DNA of 64,000 nucleotides, from contig NZ_CP015438.1 in the NCBI RefSeq assembly GCF_001634285.1, forward strand, positions 2,058,001 to 2,122,000. Direction: 5' to 3'. The translations under genes were made by a program, and so were the position numbers. This document shows positions 44,070 to 53,288 of this stretch, piece by piece. The stretch's first letter is position 1. Every line of letters begins with the position of its first letter. The notes beneath the pieces were generated by a model. That model ran no database searches and was not told where the DNA came from. It saw only the letters and a list, made by a program, of their open reading frames with translations. The DNA comes from Anoxybacillus amylolyticus (GTDB taxonomy: Bacteria > Bacillota > Bacilli > Bacillales > Anoxybacillaceae).

Positions 44070-45323
44070 ATGCGCGAACGGATGCTACCAATCTTCCTTC
44101 TCATCATAGCTACTGCTTTTTTCGGAGAAATGAAAGTGAATCCGTTTGGAAGTTCGTTTCGGTTTTCGCTCGGAAGCGCCGTTTTCTTTTTCGGGCTCAT
44201 TTGGTTTCGAGCAGTTCCTATTGTATGGACTGGTTTGTTGACAGGGCTTTTTATTTCCCTATTTCGGACAAGCATCGACCTGCTGATGAACGACGAGTCT
44301 TGGAGCGCCAATTTTCTTTCTCATCTTCCGGCTGCGTGCTATTATCTCGCGTTTGCATTATTTGTTCGCCTATGCTGCATTCGCACTTATATGGAACTGC
44401 CTATTCATGTCGCGTTGCTCGGGGCAAGCATTGATTTCGCCTCCAATATTATCGAACTGTTTGTCCGCCATCTGTTGGGCGAAACGATTGCCGTCACACA
44501 CGAAACGATTTTTATGCTGTTTTTGTTCGGAATTTTACGAAGTTTTTGTGTTGTTGGACTATACAACATTTTAATGATTCAACAAATACAAACGTTAGGA
44601 GAAGCCCGGCGACAAGAGCTCGAACGGCTCGTGATGATGAACACCAGCCTCTATGAAGAAGCGTTTTATTTGCGCAAATCAATGAGCCATATGGAAGACA
44701 TTACACGCAAAAGCTACGAGCTATACACAAGGTTAATGGACGGCGAAAACGTCGAACCGAGCACCGCGCTCTATATCGCAGAGCATGTCCACGAGGTGAA
44801 AAAAGATTCGCAGCGCATTTTCGCTGGTTTATCGGAGTTAATCAACCAAGAGCAGCGTGATTTGCGTCTTCCGATTACCGAGCTTTGCGGTATGGTTATT
44901 CGCGCCAATGAAAAATATGCGGAGCTTTTAGGGAAATCGATCCAATTTCAAACGGTATGTGATATCAACCTGTCGACCCGCCACGTCTATGCCCTTCTTT
45001 CCGTATTAAATAATTTAGTCGCCAACGCAGTAGAGGCCATCCCTTCGTCTGGCTGGATCCATCTTCGCGCGGAACTTGCGCACGGTGACATCGTTTTTTC
45101 GATCACCGACTCCGGCCCTGGAATTCCCGAGGAAGACCGCGACTGGGTCTTTCAACTCGGCTTTACAACGAAATACGATGAACACGGCAACCCATCAACT
45201 GGCATCGGGCTAACGCACGCGAAAGAAATTGTTCATAGCTTCAAAGGGCGCATCGTGCTGACAACGGATGAATACGGACGGACCCAATTTCAAGTAAAAA
45301 TCCCTAGCTATCAATTATTTTGA
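44070..45323 (+). CDS. glnK: Glutamine sensor histidine kinase GlnK-like
   Basis: 417 residues. Five to six N-terminal membrane helices (residues ~5-180), then a coiled region with HMEDITRKSYELYTRLM, and an HATPase domain with LNNLVANAVEAIPSSGW, DSGPGIPEEDRDWVFQ and STGIGLTHAKEIVHSF. The arrangement and the partner gene match Bacillus GlnK (YcbA), which together with GlnL controls glutamine use. It overlaps the upstream start of glnL, so the two genes are coupled. The glnQHMP operon 6 kb upstream is a likely relative in function. Confidence 0.85.
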   Translation: MRERMLPIFLLIIATAFFGEMKVNPFGSSFRFSLGSAVFFFGLIWFRAVPIVWTGLLTGLFISLFRTSIDLLMNDESWSANFLSHLPAACYYLAFALFVRLCCIRTYMELPIHVALLGASIDFASNIIELFVRHLLGETIAVTHETIFMLFLFGILRSFCVVGLYNILMIQQIQTLGEARRQELERLVMMNTSLYEEAFYLRKSMSHMEDITRKSYELYTRLMDGENVEPSTALYIAEHVHEVKKDSQRIFAGLSELINQEQRDLRLPITELCGMVIRANEKYAELLGKSIQFQTVCDINLSTRHVYALLSVLNNLVANAVEAIPSSGWIHLRAELAHGDIVFSITDSGPGIPEEDRDWVFQLGFTTKYDEHGNPSTGIGLTHAKEIVHSFKGRIVLTTDEYGRTQFQVKIPSYQLF

Positions 45324-45337
45324 AAGGAGAGGATGCA

Positions 45338-46231
45338 ATGTCCTTGCGCTTTTTTCTTATTGAAGATGATGCGGTCGTACGAAAAATGCTAGAAAAAATT
45401 ATTGGAGAAAGCGGACTTGGTGAAGTCGTAGGACAAGCAGAAGATGGGCTTCACGTATCGATCGATCAGCTATATTCCGTTGATGTCGTGCTCATTGACC
45501 TACTTATGCCAGGGCTTGATGGCATTCAAACGATGAAAAAGCTGCGCGCGCAAGGATTCACTGGACCGTTCGTCATGATTTCTCAAGTGGAAAATAAAGA
45601 AATGATTGGGCAGGCGTATCTTCACGGCATCGATACATATATTCATAAACCGATTAACCGTTACGAAGTGGTTTCGGTTTTAAAACGAGTCGCCGACTAT
45701 CTTTCTGTCGCTTCATCGCTTGACTCCATCCGCCGCCTATTGCAAACGCTAGAAAAAACGAAACAACCAGCAACCGGCCCTGAAGCGACTATCGAACAAA
45801 AAGCTAGGCAGCTTCTTCTCGTTTTAGGCATCGCTGGCGAAGCAGGAGCATCTGATTTATTAGCCATCGTGCGCTTGCTTTCGGAACAAGAGCAACAAGG
45901 GCGAACGATTCACGACTTGCCACCACTGAAAGAGCTATATGCCCAAATAGTGCAACGTATATATAAAGAGGAGCAACTCATGCAAAAAGAAATACGCGCC
46001 ATGGAACAGCGCATTCGCCGCATGGTGCTACAAGCGTTTACCCATTTGTCGTCGCTAGGGTTAGCCGACTACACGAATCCTACATTTGAGCATTTCGCCC
46101 CTCGCTTGTTTGACTTTGAAGAAATTCGCTTGCGCATGCAAGAACTAGAAGCCGGAGAAAAAGCAACAAAATGCCGAATTAACGTAAAAAAATTTTTAAC
46201 TGCTTTCTATATGGAAATAAAAGGAGCATAG
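45338..46231 (+). CDS. glnL: Response regulator GlnL-like (YcbB domain)
   Basis: 297 residues from ATG at 45338 (MSLRFFLIEDDAVV), with AAAGGAGAGG upstream; a start at 45320 overlaps this site. The receiver has EDD, phosphoacceptor Asp in VVLIDLLMPGLDG and Lys in YIHKPINR. The C-terminal YcbB-type domain, QEQQGRTIHDLPPLKELYAQI, to KCRINVKKFLTAFYMEIKG, is the special output domain of GlnL. Controls glutamine catabolism/uptake genes such as glutaminase and glutamine permease in Bacillus. Target genes are not in direct contact here. Confidence 0.88.
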   Translation: MSLRFFLIEDDAVVRKMLEKIIGESGLGEVVGQAEDGLHVSIDQLYSVDVVLIDLLMPGLDGIQTMKKLRAQGFTGPFVMISQVENKEMIGQAYLHGIDTYIHKPINRYEVVSVLKRVADYLSVASSLDSIRRLLQTLEKTKQPATGPEATIEQKARQLLLVLGIAGEAGASDLLAIVRLLSEQEQQGRTIHDLPPLKELYAQIVQRIYKEEQLMQKEIRAMEQRIRRMVLQAFTHLSSLGLADYTNPTFEHFAPRLFDFEEIRLRMQELEAGEKATKCRINVKKFLTAFYMEIKGA

Positions 46232-46250
46232 CGACAGCATATGCTCCTTT
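46221..46250 (+). terminator. Terminator after glnL
   Basis: AAGGAGCAT and ATGCTCCTT form a 9-bp perfect stem with loop, followed by T-rich sequence; it includes the glnL stop codon. Confidence 0.8.
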
Positions 46251-46312
46251 CTAACTCCTTATTTTACATAATATTTTTCTCGTCAATTTATAAACAACCT
46301 CGAATATAGCCA

Positions 46313-46936
46313 CTATTTTTCACTAAATGCGATCTGAAGACCAATCCAGCCTAACAGCAGACCTTTGATGACGTTAATCCGTTTGGCCAGCAACTGATTC
46401 CCGAGGAGCACACGGCGCAATTTTTCCGAACACACGCTAACAGCGGTAAAAATGAATAATGCTTGAACGAGAAAAATAATTCCAAGCCCAAACATTTGCC
46501 CGCTTGTATGTCCTAATGACGGATTGACAAACTGCGGCAGTAACGCTAGAAAAAATAGCGATACTTTCGGGTTTAAAAGGTTCATCAAAATCCCTTTTTT
46601 ATAGAGCGCTTTATACTCCGCAGGCTTCGCGTCATTAAAAGCAAATCCCTCTTCTTTTTCCTTCCACGACTGCCATGCCAAATAAAGTAAGTACGCCGCA
46701 CCAGCATATTTCACAAGCGAAAATGCTAACGTTGATTGGTAAATAAGCGCGGATACGCCAAGTGTAGCGGCGGTAATATGAACAATCAATCCCGTACAAA
46801 GCCCAAGCGCCGTCGCAATGCCTGCTTGTTTATTTTGCGAAATGCTTTGCGCAATCACAAATAAAATATCCGGCCCTGGCATCAGCGTCAATAGCACTGC
46901 TACCCCTAAAAAAGACAACACAAGCCCCCAATCCAT
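46313..46936 (-). CDS. LysE/RhtB family amino acid exporter
   Basis: 207 residues from ATG at 46936 (MDWGLVLSFLGVAVLLTLMPGPDILFV), with AAGGAAGG upstream. Six hydrophobic segments; the PGPDILFV motif, TALGLCTGLIVHITAATLG and LMNLLNPKVSLFFLALLPQF are classical for the LysE/RhtB family. It exports amino acids or derivatives. Its frame overlaps the stop region of kynA, so it is translated with kynA; export of a tryptophan-related compound is possible but unproven. Confidence 0.9.
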   Translation of the reverse strand: MDWGLVLSFLGVAVLLTLMPGPDILFVIAQSISQNKQAGIATALGLCTGLIVHITAATLGVSALIYQSTLAFSLVKYAGAAYLLYLAWQSWKEKEEGFAFNDAKPAEYKALYKKGILMNLLNPKVSLFFLALLPQFVNPSLGHTSGQMFGLGIIFLVQALFIFTAVSVCSEKLRRVLLGNQLLAKRINVIKGLLLGWIGLQIAFSEK

Positions 46937-46953
46937 GTCCGTCCTTCCTTTCT

Positions 46954-47745
46954 CTATAGTTTCGTACGGATATTCCATAGCTCTGGGAAAAAGCGATGGT
47001 CAAGTACTTTTTTCAAATACGTTACACCAGATGAACCGCCGGTGCCCGTTTTATGTCCGATGATGCGTTCGACCGTTTTCATATGGCGGAAACGCCATTG
47101 TTGTAACCAATCTTCGATATCAATTAGCTTTTCTGCCAATTGGTATAGCTCCCAATATTGGTCAACGTTTTTATAGACCGCAAGCCACACCGCTTCCACG
47201 GTCGGATCTTCTTCATACGACTCGGAATAGTCGCGGGCAAGCAGCGCAGGATTAATCGAAAATCCAGCCCGCGCTAATGCCTTTAATGCCACATCGTAAA
47301 TGCTTGGCGCATAAAGGGCACGTTTCAATTCTTCGTGTAATCTAGGATCTTTTTCATAGATTTTGACGATATAATCCGTTTTATAGCCGAGCGCAAACTC
47401 AATCATGCGATATTGGTATGACTGAAATCCGGATGCTTGCCCTAACCGGTCGCGAAACTCCATATACTCCGATGGAGTCAACGTGGATAATACATCCCAC
47501 GCATGAATGATTTGTGACTGAATTTTCGACACGCGTGCAAGCATTTTAAACGCTGGGTCCATGTCGTTTCGTTCAATCGCATCAATTGCCGCGCGCAATT
47601 CATGCAAAATCAATTTCATCCATAATTCGCTCACTTGGTGAATAATAATAAACAACATTTCGTCATGATGATCGGAAAGACGTTTTTGGCTTGATAACAG
47701 TGCATCTAGCTGCAAATAGTCGCCATATGTCATTTTATGTGACAT
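46954..47745 (-). CDS. kynA: Tryptophan 2,3-dioxygenase
   Basis: 263 residues. Typical elements are [34 protein letters not shown] (heme/substrate region with conserved His), [44 protein letters not shown] (proximal His and substrate loop) and the C-terminal FFPELWNIR. It oxidises tryptophan to N-formylkynurenine, the first step of the kynurenine pathway. Its ribosome binding site GGTGGGAGC lies at the end of the upstream IS element. kynU lies beyond that element. Confidence 0.96.
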   Translation of the reverse strand: MSHKMTYGDYLQLDALLSSQKRLSDHHDEMLFIIIHQVSELWMKLILHELRAAIDAIERNDMDPAFKMLARVSKIQSQIIHAWDVLSTLTPSEYMEFRDRLGQASGFQSYQYRMIEFALGYKTDYIVKIYEKDPRLHEELKRALYAPSIYDVALKALARAGFSINPALLARDYSESYEEDPTVEAVWLAVYKNVDQYWELYQLAEKLIDIEDWLQQWRFRHMKTVERIIGHKTGTGGSSGVTYLKKVLDHRFFPELWNIRTKL

Positions 47746-47749
47746 GCTC

Positions 47750-47870
47750 CCACCGCCTACGCTTCGCTTAGAGGTGGGGGCTTCTCAGGTAATCCCATCT
47801 CATGACGGGAAGTTGACTGAGCGATCCCCGTGTGTCCCACGGTTCGAGGACAAGTTAGGCTATCGCTAAT
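47750..47870 (-). ncRNA. Candidate omegaRNA at the right end of tnpB
   Basis: On the minus strand the tnpB 3' end runs into a non-coding stretch with paired CCGTGGG / CCCACGG-type segments and TTCCCGTCATGAGATGGGA hairpin, ending with the terminal hairpin. In IS200/IS605 elements this region gives the guide RNA, with the guide copied from the flank. The flank here is the start of kynA. Confidence 0.5.
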
Positions 47871-48964
47871 CGTTTCATGCCCTCATGTTTGATATTGATT
47901 GCCGCATTGACGTCCCTGTCGCTCTCGAATCCACATTCACAGCGGAATGTACGCTCAGAAAGCGATAAAGATTCCTTTACTTGACCGCAACATGAACAAG
48001 TTTTAGATGACGGAAACCACTTATCTATTTTGATAAGCTTTTTCCCTTGCTCCTCTAACTTGTATTGGAGAAATGTCGTGAACATCCCCCAGCCGTTGTC
48101 ATGAACGCTCTTGCCGAAATTCAGGACTTGCGACATCCCTTTCATGTTGAGGTCTTCGATGACCACGCAATCATAAAGTTTCGCTAATTGGTGCGACTCC
48201 TTATGCAGAAAGTCTTTTCGTTGGTTCGCCATTTTTTCATGTAGCTTTGCAATTTTCAGACGCTGTTTATGCCAACGATTAGACCCTTTCTTTCGGCGTG
48301 ATAATATCCGTTGTTCTTTCGCTAATTTTTCCAATGCTTGCCGATAGAAACGAGGATAATTGGCTCTCTTACCCTCGCTATCGACATACAGCGTATTCAT
48401 GGAAAAATCAAGCCCAACAACCGTTTGTATTTCTTTTGGTACAGGTTGATGTTCGTGCTCTGTAAGAATAGAAACATAGTATTTTCCTGTTTTTGTTTTC
48501 GTGATCGTACAAGCCTTGATGATATGGTGGGCAGGAATCTCCCGATGTTGCTTGAACTTGACCCATTTCAGTTTGGGTAACTTGATATAGCCATCTGAAA
48601 GTTGAATATTGCCATTGACCACATTTGTGGTGTACGACTGTTTCGCCTTGCGGTTTTTGAACTTTGGAAATCCAGCACGACCCGAAAAGAAATTTTGAAA
48701 CGCTTTCTGCAAATTCAATTGGGCGTTTGCCAGCGCAAGGCTATCCACTTCTTTAAGCCAAGGAAACTCCTTTTTGTACTTGGCAGGGGTCGGAAATGTT
48801 TGTTTTTTCAAAGCTTCTTTGTCGTCTTTGAACTTTTCATAAATTTGTATGCGTTCTTCAAGCATTTTGTTATAAACGAAACGGACACAACCGAAGGTTT
48901 TGACAAGCAGCTGTTCTTGTTCTTTTGTTGGGTACAAGCGGAACTGATAGGCTTTGTTTACCAT
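47855..48964 (-). CDS. tnpB: TnpB RNA-guided nuclease (IS605 type), intact
   Basis: 369 residues. N-terminal MVNKAYQFRLYPTKEQEQLL, then the RuvC triad: Asp in VVGLDFSMNTLYVD, Glu in CVVIEDLNMKGMS, and Asp in ECGFESDRDVNAAINI. A zinc finger CSCCGQVKESLSLSERTFRCEC lies before the last motif. All three catalytic residues are intact. TnpB cuts DNA at sites given by the omegaRNA and protects its element from loss. It starts 12 nt after tnpA. Confidence 0.95.
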   Translation of the reverse strand: MVNKAYQFRLYPTKEQEQLLVKTFGCVRFVYNKMLEERIQIYEKFKDDKEALKKQTFPTPAKYKKEFPWLKEVDSLALANAQLNLQKAFQNFFSGRAGFPKFKNRKAKQSYTTNVVNGNIQLSDGYIKLPKLKWVKFKQHREIPAHHIIKACTITKTKTGKYYVSILTEHEHQPVPKEIQTVVGLDFSMNTLYVDSEGKRANYPRFYRQALEKLAKEQRILSRRKKGSNRWHKQRLKIAKLHEKMANQRKDFLHKESHQLAKLYDCVVIEDLNMKGMSQVLNFGKSVHDNGWGMFTTFLQYKLEEQGKKLIKIDKWFPSSKTCSCCGQVKESLSLSERTFRCECGFESDRDVNAAINIKHEGMKRLAIA

Positions 48965-48976
48965 ATCGACACCACA

Positions 48977-49375
48977 TCACTTCATCCCTTGATTTTCTAT
49001 ATATTTTTTTATTACTTCAAGGGGGGCACCGCCCGTTGTAAGCAGGCAAAAACTTCTTGACCAAAAATATTCTTTCCACAGTTTTCTTTTCACTTGCGGA
49101 AAATACTTTTTAATCAGTCGAGAACTTGCACTTTTATAGGCATTGATGAACTTTGATAGTTCACTATTCGGATGTGCTTTGAACAAAATATGCACATGAT
49201 CCATATCGTGATTCCATTCGACCAAGGAAATATTGTAATTTTTCCCCAATCTCACAAACATATCTTTTGCATAGTCAGATATGGTATCATCAATCACTTG
49301 TCTGCGATATTTTACCACCAGAACAAGATGATAATACAACAGGAATACTGAATGGTTATTATTGTCTAATTTCAT
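48977..49375 (-). CDS. tnpA: IS200-type Y1 transposase TnpA
   Basis: 132 residues. The HUH motif is DHVHILFK, and the catalytic Tyr is in LEVIKKYIENQG near the C-terminus, with YYHLVLVVKYRRQVI at the N-terminus. It cuts and joins single-stranded DNA at the hairpin ends. The frame is complete and presumably active. GAAAGGTTGTTTT precedes the start. Confidence 0.95.
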   Translation of the reverse strand: MKLDNNNHSVFLLYYHLVLVVKYRRQVIDDTISDYAKDMFVRLGKNYNISLVEWNHDMDHVHILFKAHPNSELSKFINAYKSASSRLIKKYFPQVKRKLWKEYFWSRSFCLLTTGGAPLEVIKKYIENQGMK

Positions 49376-49460
49376 TGATAAAACAACCTTTCATTTTTCT
49401 AATACTGATTATATCATAACACAAAAAAAGAAACAACTCATACCTACGCCTCACCGAAAT

Positions 49461-50726
49461 TCATCTCCCACTTTCACTTCGTTTAGAAGTGGGAGACTTC
49501 TTTCGGAAAGATGTTAAAATTTGCACCGTTTGCCATACGTCTTCAAACGTATTGTACAACGCCACTGGCGCTAAGCGAATGCCGTTTGGTGTGCGGAAGT
49601 CCGGTATAACCCCTTCCGCTTTCAACGCTTTGCAAATTCGAGCCGCTTCTGGATGTTCTAAATAGACATGCCCCCCTCTTTGGGCATCGTCGGTTGGATT
49701 GCCGATCGTAAATCCGTATTCTGCTAGTTCATGCTCTATTAATTCCATCATATAGCGCGTCAATGCCAACGATTTTTGGCGGATTTTCTCGATACCGACT
49801 TCACAAAACAGTGAAAGCGAACCGATCAAAGGCGCGGTGCTTAAAATATGCGGCGTGCCGATTTGGAAGGCGCCCGCATGCATTTCAGGCGTTAAATCAA
49901 GCGCCATATCGAATTGCTTCGCTTTTTTCGAACTAAACCACCCGCTCAATCCAGGCTCGCGCCTGAAATGTTTTTCATTTACATATAAAGCAGCGACGCT
50001 ACCCGGTCCAGCGTTTAAGTATTTGTAGTTGCACCAAAAGGCAAAATCGATGCCCCAGTCGTGAAGCTGATGTGGAATCGCACCAACCGAGTGGCATAAA
50101 TCAAATCCGATTATAATGCCGCGCTTATGTGCTTCTTCTGTCAACATCTTCATATCAAACAGCTGCCCGCTGCGATAAAGAACACTTGGCAATACAATAA
50201 GGGCAATCTCATCCGTCATTGCCGCGATAATGTCCGCTTCGTCAATTGTCCGTCCGTCTCTGCTTTTAACGAGCACTAAATGCTCTTCTGGGTCATACCC
50301 TTTTAATTTCAATTGGCTTTTGAGCGCATAAATGTCCGATGGAAACGTGAGCTCATCGGCTAAAATTTTTGTTCGCTCACTTGTCGGACGATAAAACGTT
50401 GCGACTAATTGATGAAGGTTGACTGTTGTTGAGCCAGTCACAATAACTTCTTCTGGCTTACCGCCAACAATCGAGGCCATCTTCTCCCCTAATGACTCTG
50501 ATAAGTAAAACCACGGATATTTTCCGCTCGTCCAGCCGTCAATTCCATGCGTTTTCCATGCCTGCAATATGTCAAAAAGCGCCTGCTCGGCTCGCTTTGA
50601 AAGCAAGCCAAGTGAGTTTCCATCTAAATAAATTGTTCCTTCTGGCAAATAAAACTCCTCTCGGTACGGCGCTAGCTCGTCTTGTGCATCAAGCAAACGC
50701 GCATATTGCCGTTCATATCGGAACAT
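49461..50726 (-). CDS. kynU: Kynureninase with IS-derived C-terminus
   Basis: 421 residues. PLP-enzyme features: [95 protein letters not shown] (with the PLP lysine). Cleaves kynurenine to anthranilate and alanine. The last ~11 residues ([11 protein letters not shown]) are encoded by the terminal hairpin of the IS605 element, replacing the natural end. The core is complete and activity is likely retained. It is divergent from a TetR regulator with twin operators. Confidence 0.93.
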   Translation of the reverse strand: MFRYERQYARLLDAQDELAPYREEFYLPEGTIYLDGNSLGLLSKRAEQALFDILQAWKTHGIDGWTSGKYPWFYLSESLGEKMASIVGGKPEEVIVTGSTTVNLHQLVATFYRPTSERTKILADELTFPSDIYALKSQLKLKGYDPEEHLVLVKSRDGRTIDEADIIAAMTDEIALIVLPSVLYRSGQLFDMKMLTEEAHKRGIIIGFDLCHSVGAIPHQLHDWGIDFAFWCNYKYLNAGPGSVAALYVNEKHFRREPGLSGWFSSKKAKQFDMALDLTPEMHAGAFQIGTPHILSTAPLIGSLSLFCEVGIEKIRQKSLALTRYMMELIEHELAEYGFTIGNPTDDAQRGGHVYLEHPEAARICKALKAEGVIPDFRTPNGIRLAPVALYNTFEDVWQTVQILTSFRKKSPTSKRSESGR

Positions 50727-50789
50727 TTCCTCTTCGCCACCTTTTGTTTTGAATTTTCTTTATTTTTAGTTAAAATAATATAGAGAAAC

Positions 50790-50816
50790 TGACACGATGT
50801 CAATGACATAATGTCA
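50790..50816. promoter_or_regulatory. Twin palindromic operators between kynU and tetR
   Basis: TGACACGATGTCA (50790-50802) and TGACATAATGTCA (50804-50816), both of form TGACA-N3-TGTCA, one base apart. They lie 64 nt from the kynU start and 24 nt from the tetR start. Tandem palindromes at a TetR-divergent promoter are a likely operator with two dimers. Confidence 0.8.
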
Positions 50817-50839
50817 TTAGTGAAAAGGAAGTGACCGAC

Positions 50840-51433
50840 ATGAAACGCCAACAAAAAGCGCAACAAACGCGGCAAAAAATTGTTGCTGCTGCCTATGACG
50901 TGTTTTTGCAAAACGGATTTCAAAAAACAACGATTACGCAAATTATAAAGCAAGCAAATATTGGCTACGGCACGGCGTACGTCTATTTTCAAAACAAAGA
51001 CGAGATTTTTATTGACATCATGGAAGATGTGATGCAAAAATTTTACGCAATTGCCGAAATGCCGTTTGCGCCGAAAACAAAAGGAGAAGCAGTGCACCTT
51101 ATTCACCATCAAGTTCGGCTGTTTCTTGAACTAGCCGTGCAAGAGAAAGCGCTATTGCGAGTGATGAAAGAGGCGATCGGCATCTCCTCCATTGCCGCAA
51201 AAACGTGGAAACATATTCGTGAACGTTTTATTGCCCGAATTGCCGAAGATGTTGCATATTCGCAAAAAAACGGATTAGCCAACTGCCATTTGCAGCCGCA
51301 ATTAGTGGCACGTGGCTGGTTTTACGCAAACGAAATGTATATGTGGGAATTAACCGAGCCGTCTGTACCGTTTTCGCTAGAGGAAGCAGCACTGCACTTA
51401 ACTGAAATGTATACAAACGGAGTATATAGCTAA
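50840..51433 (+). CDS. TetR family regulator, probably of the kyn operon
   Basis: 197 residues from ATG at 50840 (MKRQQKAQQTRQKIVAAAYDVF), with AAGGAAG upstream; a GTG three codons earlier is less likely. The helix-turn-helix, TTITQIIKQANIGYGTAYVYFQNKDEIF, is complete. The C-terminal domain is a typical helical ligand-binding region, not matched to a named subfamily. Divergent from kynU with two shared operators, so it probably represses kynU-kynA and itself; the ligand may be kynurenine or a related compound. Confidence 0.85.
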   Translation: MKRQQKAQQTRQKIVAAAYDVFLQNGFQKTTITQIIKQANIGYGTAYVYFQNKDEIFIDIMEDVMQKFYAIAEMPFAPKTKGEAVHLIHHQVRLFLELAVQEKALLRVMKEAIGISSIAAKTWKHIRERFIARIAEDVAYSQKNGLANCHLQPQLVARGWFYANEMYMWELTEPSVPFSLEEAALHLTEMYTNGVYS

Positions 51434-51627
51434 TTATCGCTTTCTGCTCGGCGCGTATTCCACGTCGTATATTAGTTTATGAATAACATCATGAACAATC
51501 ATCGTTCTCCCCTCCATTCGTAGTTTCATTGTAAAAAATTTGCAATCATCCGACATCGGAATGGAGGTGGAAAATTATTCATACTTTCGACGGAGCTATT
51601 GGTTAACGAGAGCAACAATCGCAACGC

Positions 51628-52713
51628 TTATCGGTATTTTTGCAATCGCTTACGTAACGCCTCTTTATCGATCAGCGGCTCAGACGTTGTTGGTGTTTCC
51701 CATTGTTTTTTATAGTCTTCGAACCAATCAGGCAAAAGTTAGCGGCGAATCGGCGTGCGCTTTTGTGGCACGAAGCGGCGCCGTTTTCGTCGTTTTGCTT
51801 TTTCGACATCTTCGACCGTTTCGTACCGTTTTGCCTGCCAGTCATACAACACAGATTCCGCATACTTCCATGACGTACTTCCGTATTCAAGCGCGGTTTT
51901 TAGCGCTTCTAACACGAGTGGCGCATTTGTTTTTTCCATCCAGTCACTTATTCGTTTTTGAATATAATCATTATTTGGATAAAAATGATATTGTTGATAG
52001 AACGACCATATCTTCTTCTTTTCTTCTTGTTTATCATCATTGTTTTGGATATGTAAATGATATATTTTATACTGTTTATTTAGAACAATGTTTTCTAGTA
52101 ACATCGTCTGCTCCATTTGGTCAAATGAATGAGCGGTTGTGGTGTTTGTTATAAGTTCTTGGCCTTTCTTCCCCAAAATTCGTTGCGCAACTAGCGTCTG
52201 GCTCGTTTTTTGCACATGGTCGCCAAGCGTAAACTCATGAAGCATTGCTTGTCTATCATGAGCGACTGTCTGGTCATTATAAACAATTGCTTGGTCATTA
52301 ACTGTCTGTCCATCATCAGACGTTGGTTGTTCATCATAACTATTGTGATTGTCATCTTGAACAGCCAAAAGCGCTATTTGCTCTTTTCGGTGTCCTGTTG
52401 GTTTGATTTTTTTATGTTGATTATTTAGAACAATGTTTTGTTTTTGTAGTTCTTCGTAACAAATGCGGTACGATTTCGTTTGGTCAATTTTGTTGCGATT
52501 TCGATTCACTGCTTCGATATAGCCAAGCCGCTCTAGCCGTCGAATAACGCGGCGAACGGTGCTTGGCGACCAAAACGGCATAAATTGCTGCCATTGAGCA
52601 TACGTGAGCATGATCCACTCCGCCTCTTCGTCTTGCAATAACTGATGAAGCACACTAAGCACAATGCTTTCATTCAACCCAATTTAACAAGCAAGCTGTA
52701 GTGAACTATTCAT
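51628..52713 (-). pseudogene. DnaD-domain replication-initiator-like protein with two in-frame TAA codons
   Basis: ATG at 52713 with GGGGGAGAAGAGGA upstream begins MNSSLQLAC, then TAA (52686-52684) at codon 10, then IGLNESIVLSVLHQLLQDEE continues in frame. A winged-helix region (TYAQWQQFMPFWSPSTVRRVIRRLERLGYI) and a central variable acidic/Gln-rich part follow. The DnaD-like end has FYPNNDYIQKRISDWMEKTNAPLVLEAL and VLYDWQAKRY. A second TAA at 51741-51739 is followed in frame by LLPDWFEDYKKQWETPTT and the end QKYR. Both stops can come from a single base change. TTG at 52677 could restart translation. Likely a phage- or plasmid-derived relic. Confidence 0.7.
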
Positions 52714-53160
52714 TCCTCTTCTCCCCCTTCTCCTTTTCTATCGCTTTTCTAATGAGGAAAAGATAGATATGAGTGAAAAAAGGAATTCGAGAATATTTAA
52801 GGCAAGCTCGTGTATTGAGAAAATGGAAAAGCAATGATTACCATTAAAAGATTCGACCATGAGCAAATTTGCATTCTATAAAATTAATAGACATATCTTG
52901 AATCTTAAGCCAAGCCTCTACCTTTCGCTTAGAGCGTTTATCATCTGTTGTTCGATACACACCGTCCGTGTGAATGAACTACCTTGCGAGGGCGATTTTT
53001 CATTTTAGAAAATCGAGATTTCTAAAAAAATTTTGAACATATAAGTTGAAATTTTGTTTTACATCCAGCTGATTACCTTCCACGTTATACCATATCAGCT
53101 CGTATTGAGATGAAAGCAGAAACGAAAAATCGGAAATTCTTTATTGCAACTTATACAGTA
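52714..53160. other. AT-rich gene-free stretch with an IS-end-like motif
   Basis: No frame with a ribosome binding site was found. CCTCTACCTTTCGCTTAGAG at about 52915-52934 resembles the end motif of IS200/IS605 elements here (compare 47758-47777 and about 61704-61720), suggesting a lost element. The rest is AT-rich and unremarkable. Confidence 0.35.
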
Positions 53161-53192
53161 TTGACGAACTCTTTTTTTTTTTTTGTTATAAT
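53161..53192 (+). promoter_or_regulatory. Promoter with T13 tract in the spacer
   Basis: TTGACG (53161-53166) and TATAAT (53187-53192) are strong -35 and -10 boxes, but 20 bp apart, and the spacer contains 13 consecutive T (53172-53184). Loss of three T would give the ideal 17 bp. This could be a phase-variable promoter for the secreted-protein gene. Confidence 0.6.
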
Positions 53193-53288
53193 TTATGAAA
53201 ATATTACCTTCGAAGACTCTTCACCACAAGTTGTAAAAATGCTTTGTAACGAATTTGTGAGTATGTCATTATAGGAGAAGATAGAAAA

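Larger units (their letters stand above)
47750..49503 (-). mobile_element. IS200/IS605-type element with tnpA and tnpB, in the kyn operon
   Basis: Terminal hairpins CCCACC...GGTGGG at 47754-47780 and CTCCCACTT...AAGTGGGAG at about 49468-49497 bound the element. It carries tnpA (Y1 HUH transposase) and tnpB on the same strand. No target duplication is made by this family, so exact ends are uncertain. It separates kynU from kynA; kynU reads into the element for its last residues. Confidence 0.85.

Noticed and set aside
51540-52154. 204-codon plus-strand frame
   Set aside because: It lies opposite the DnaD-like pseudogene, has no good ribosome binding site and a low-complexity translation; the minus-strand frame is clearly the gene.
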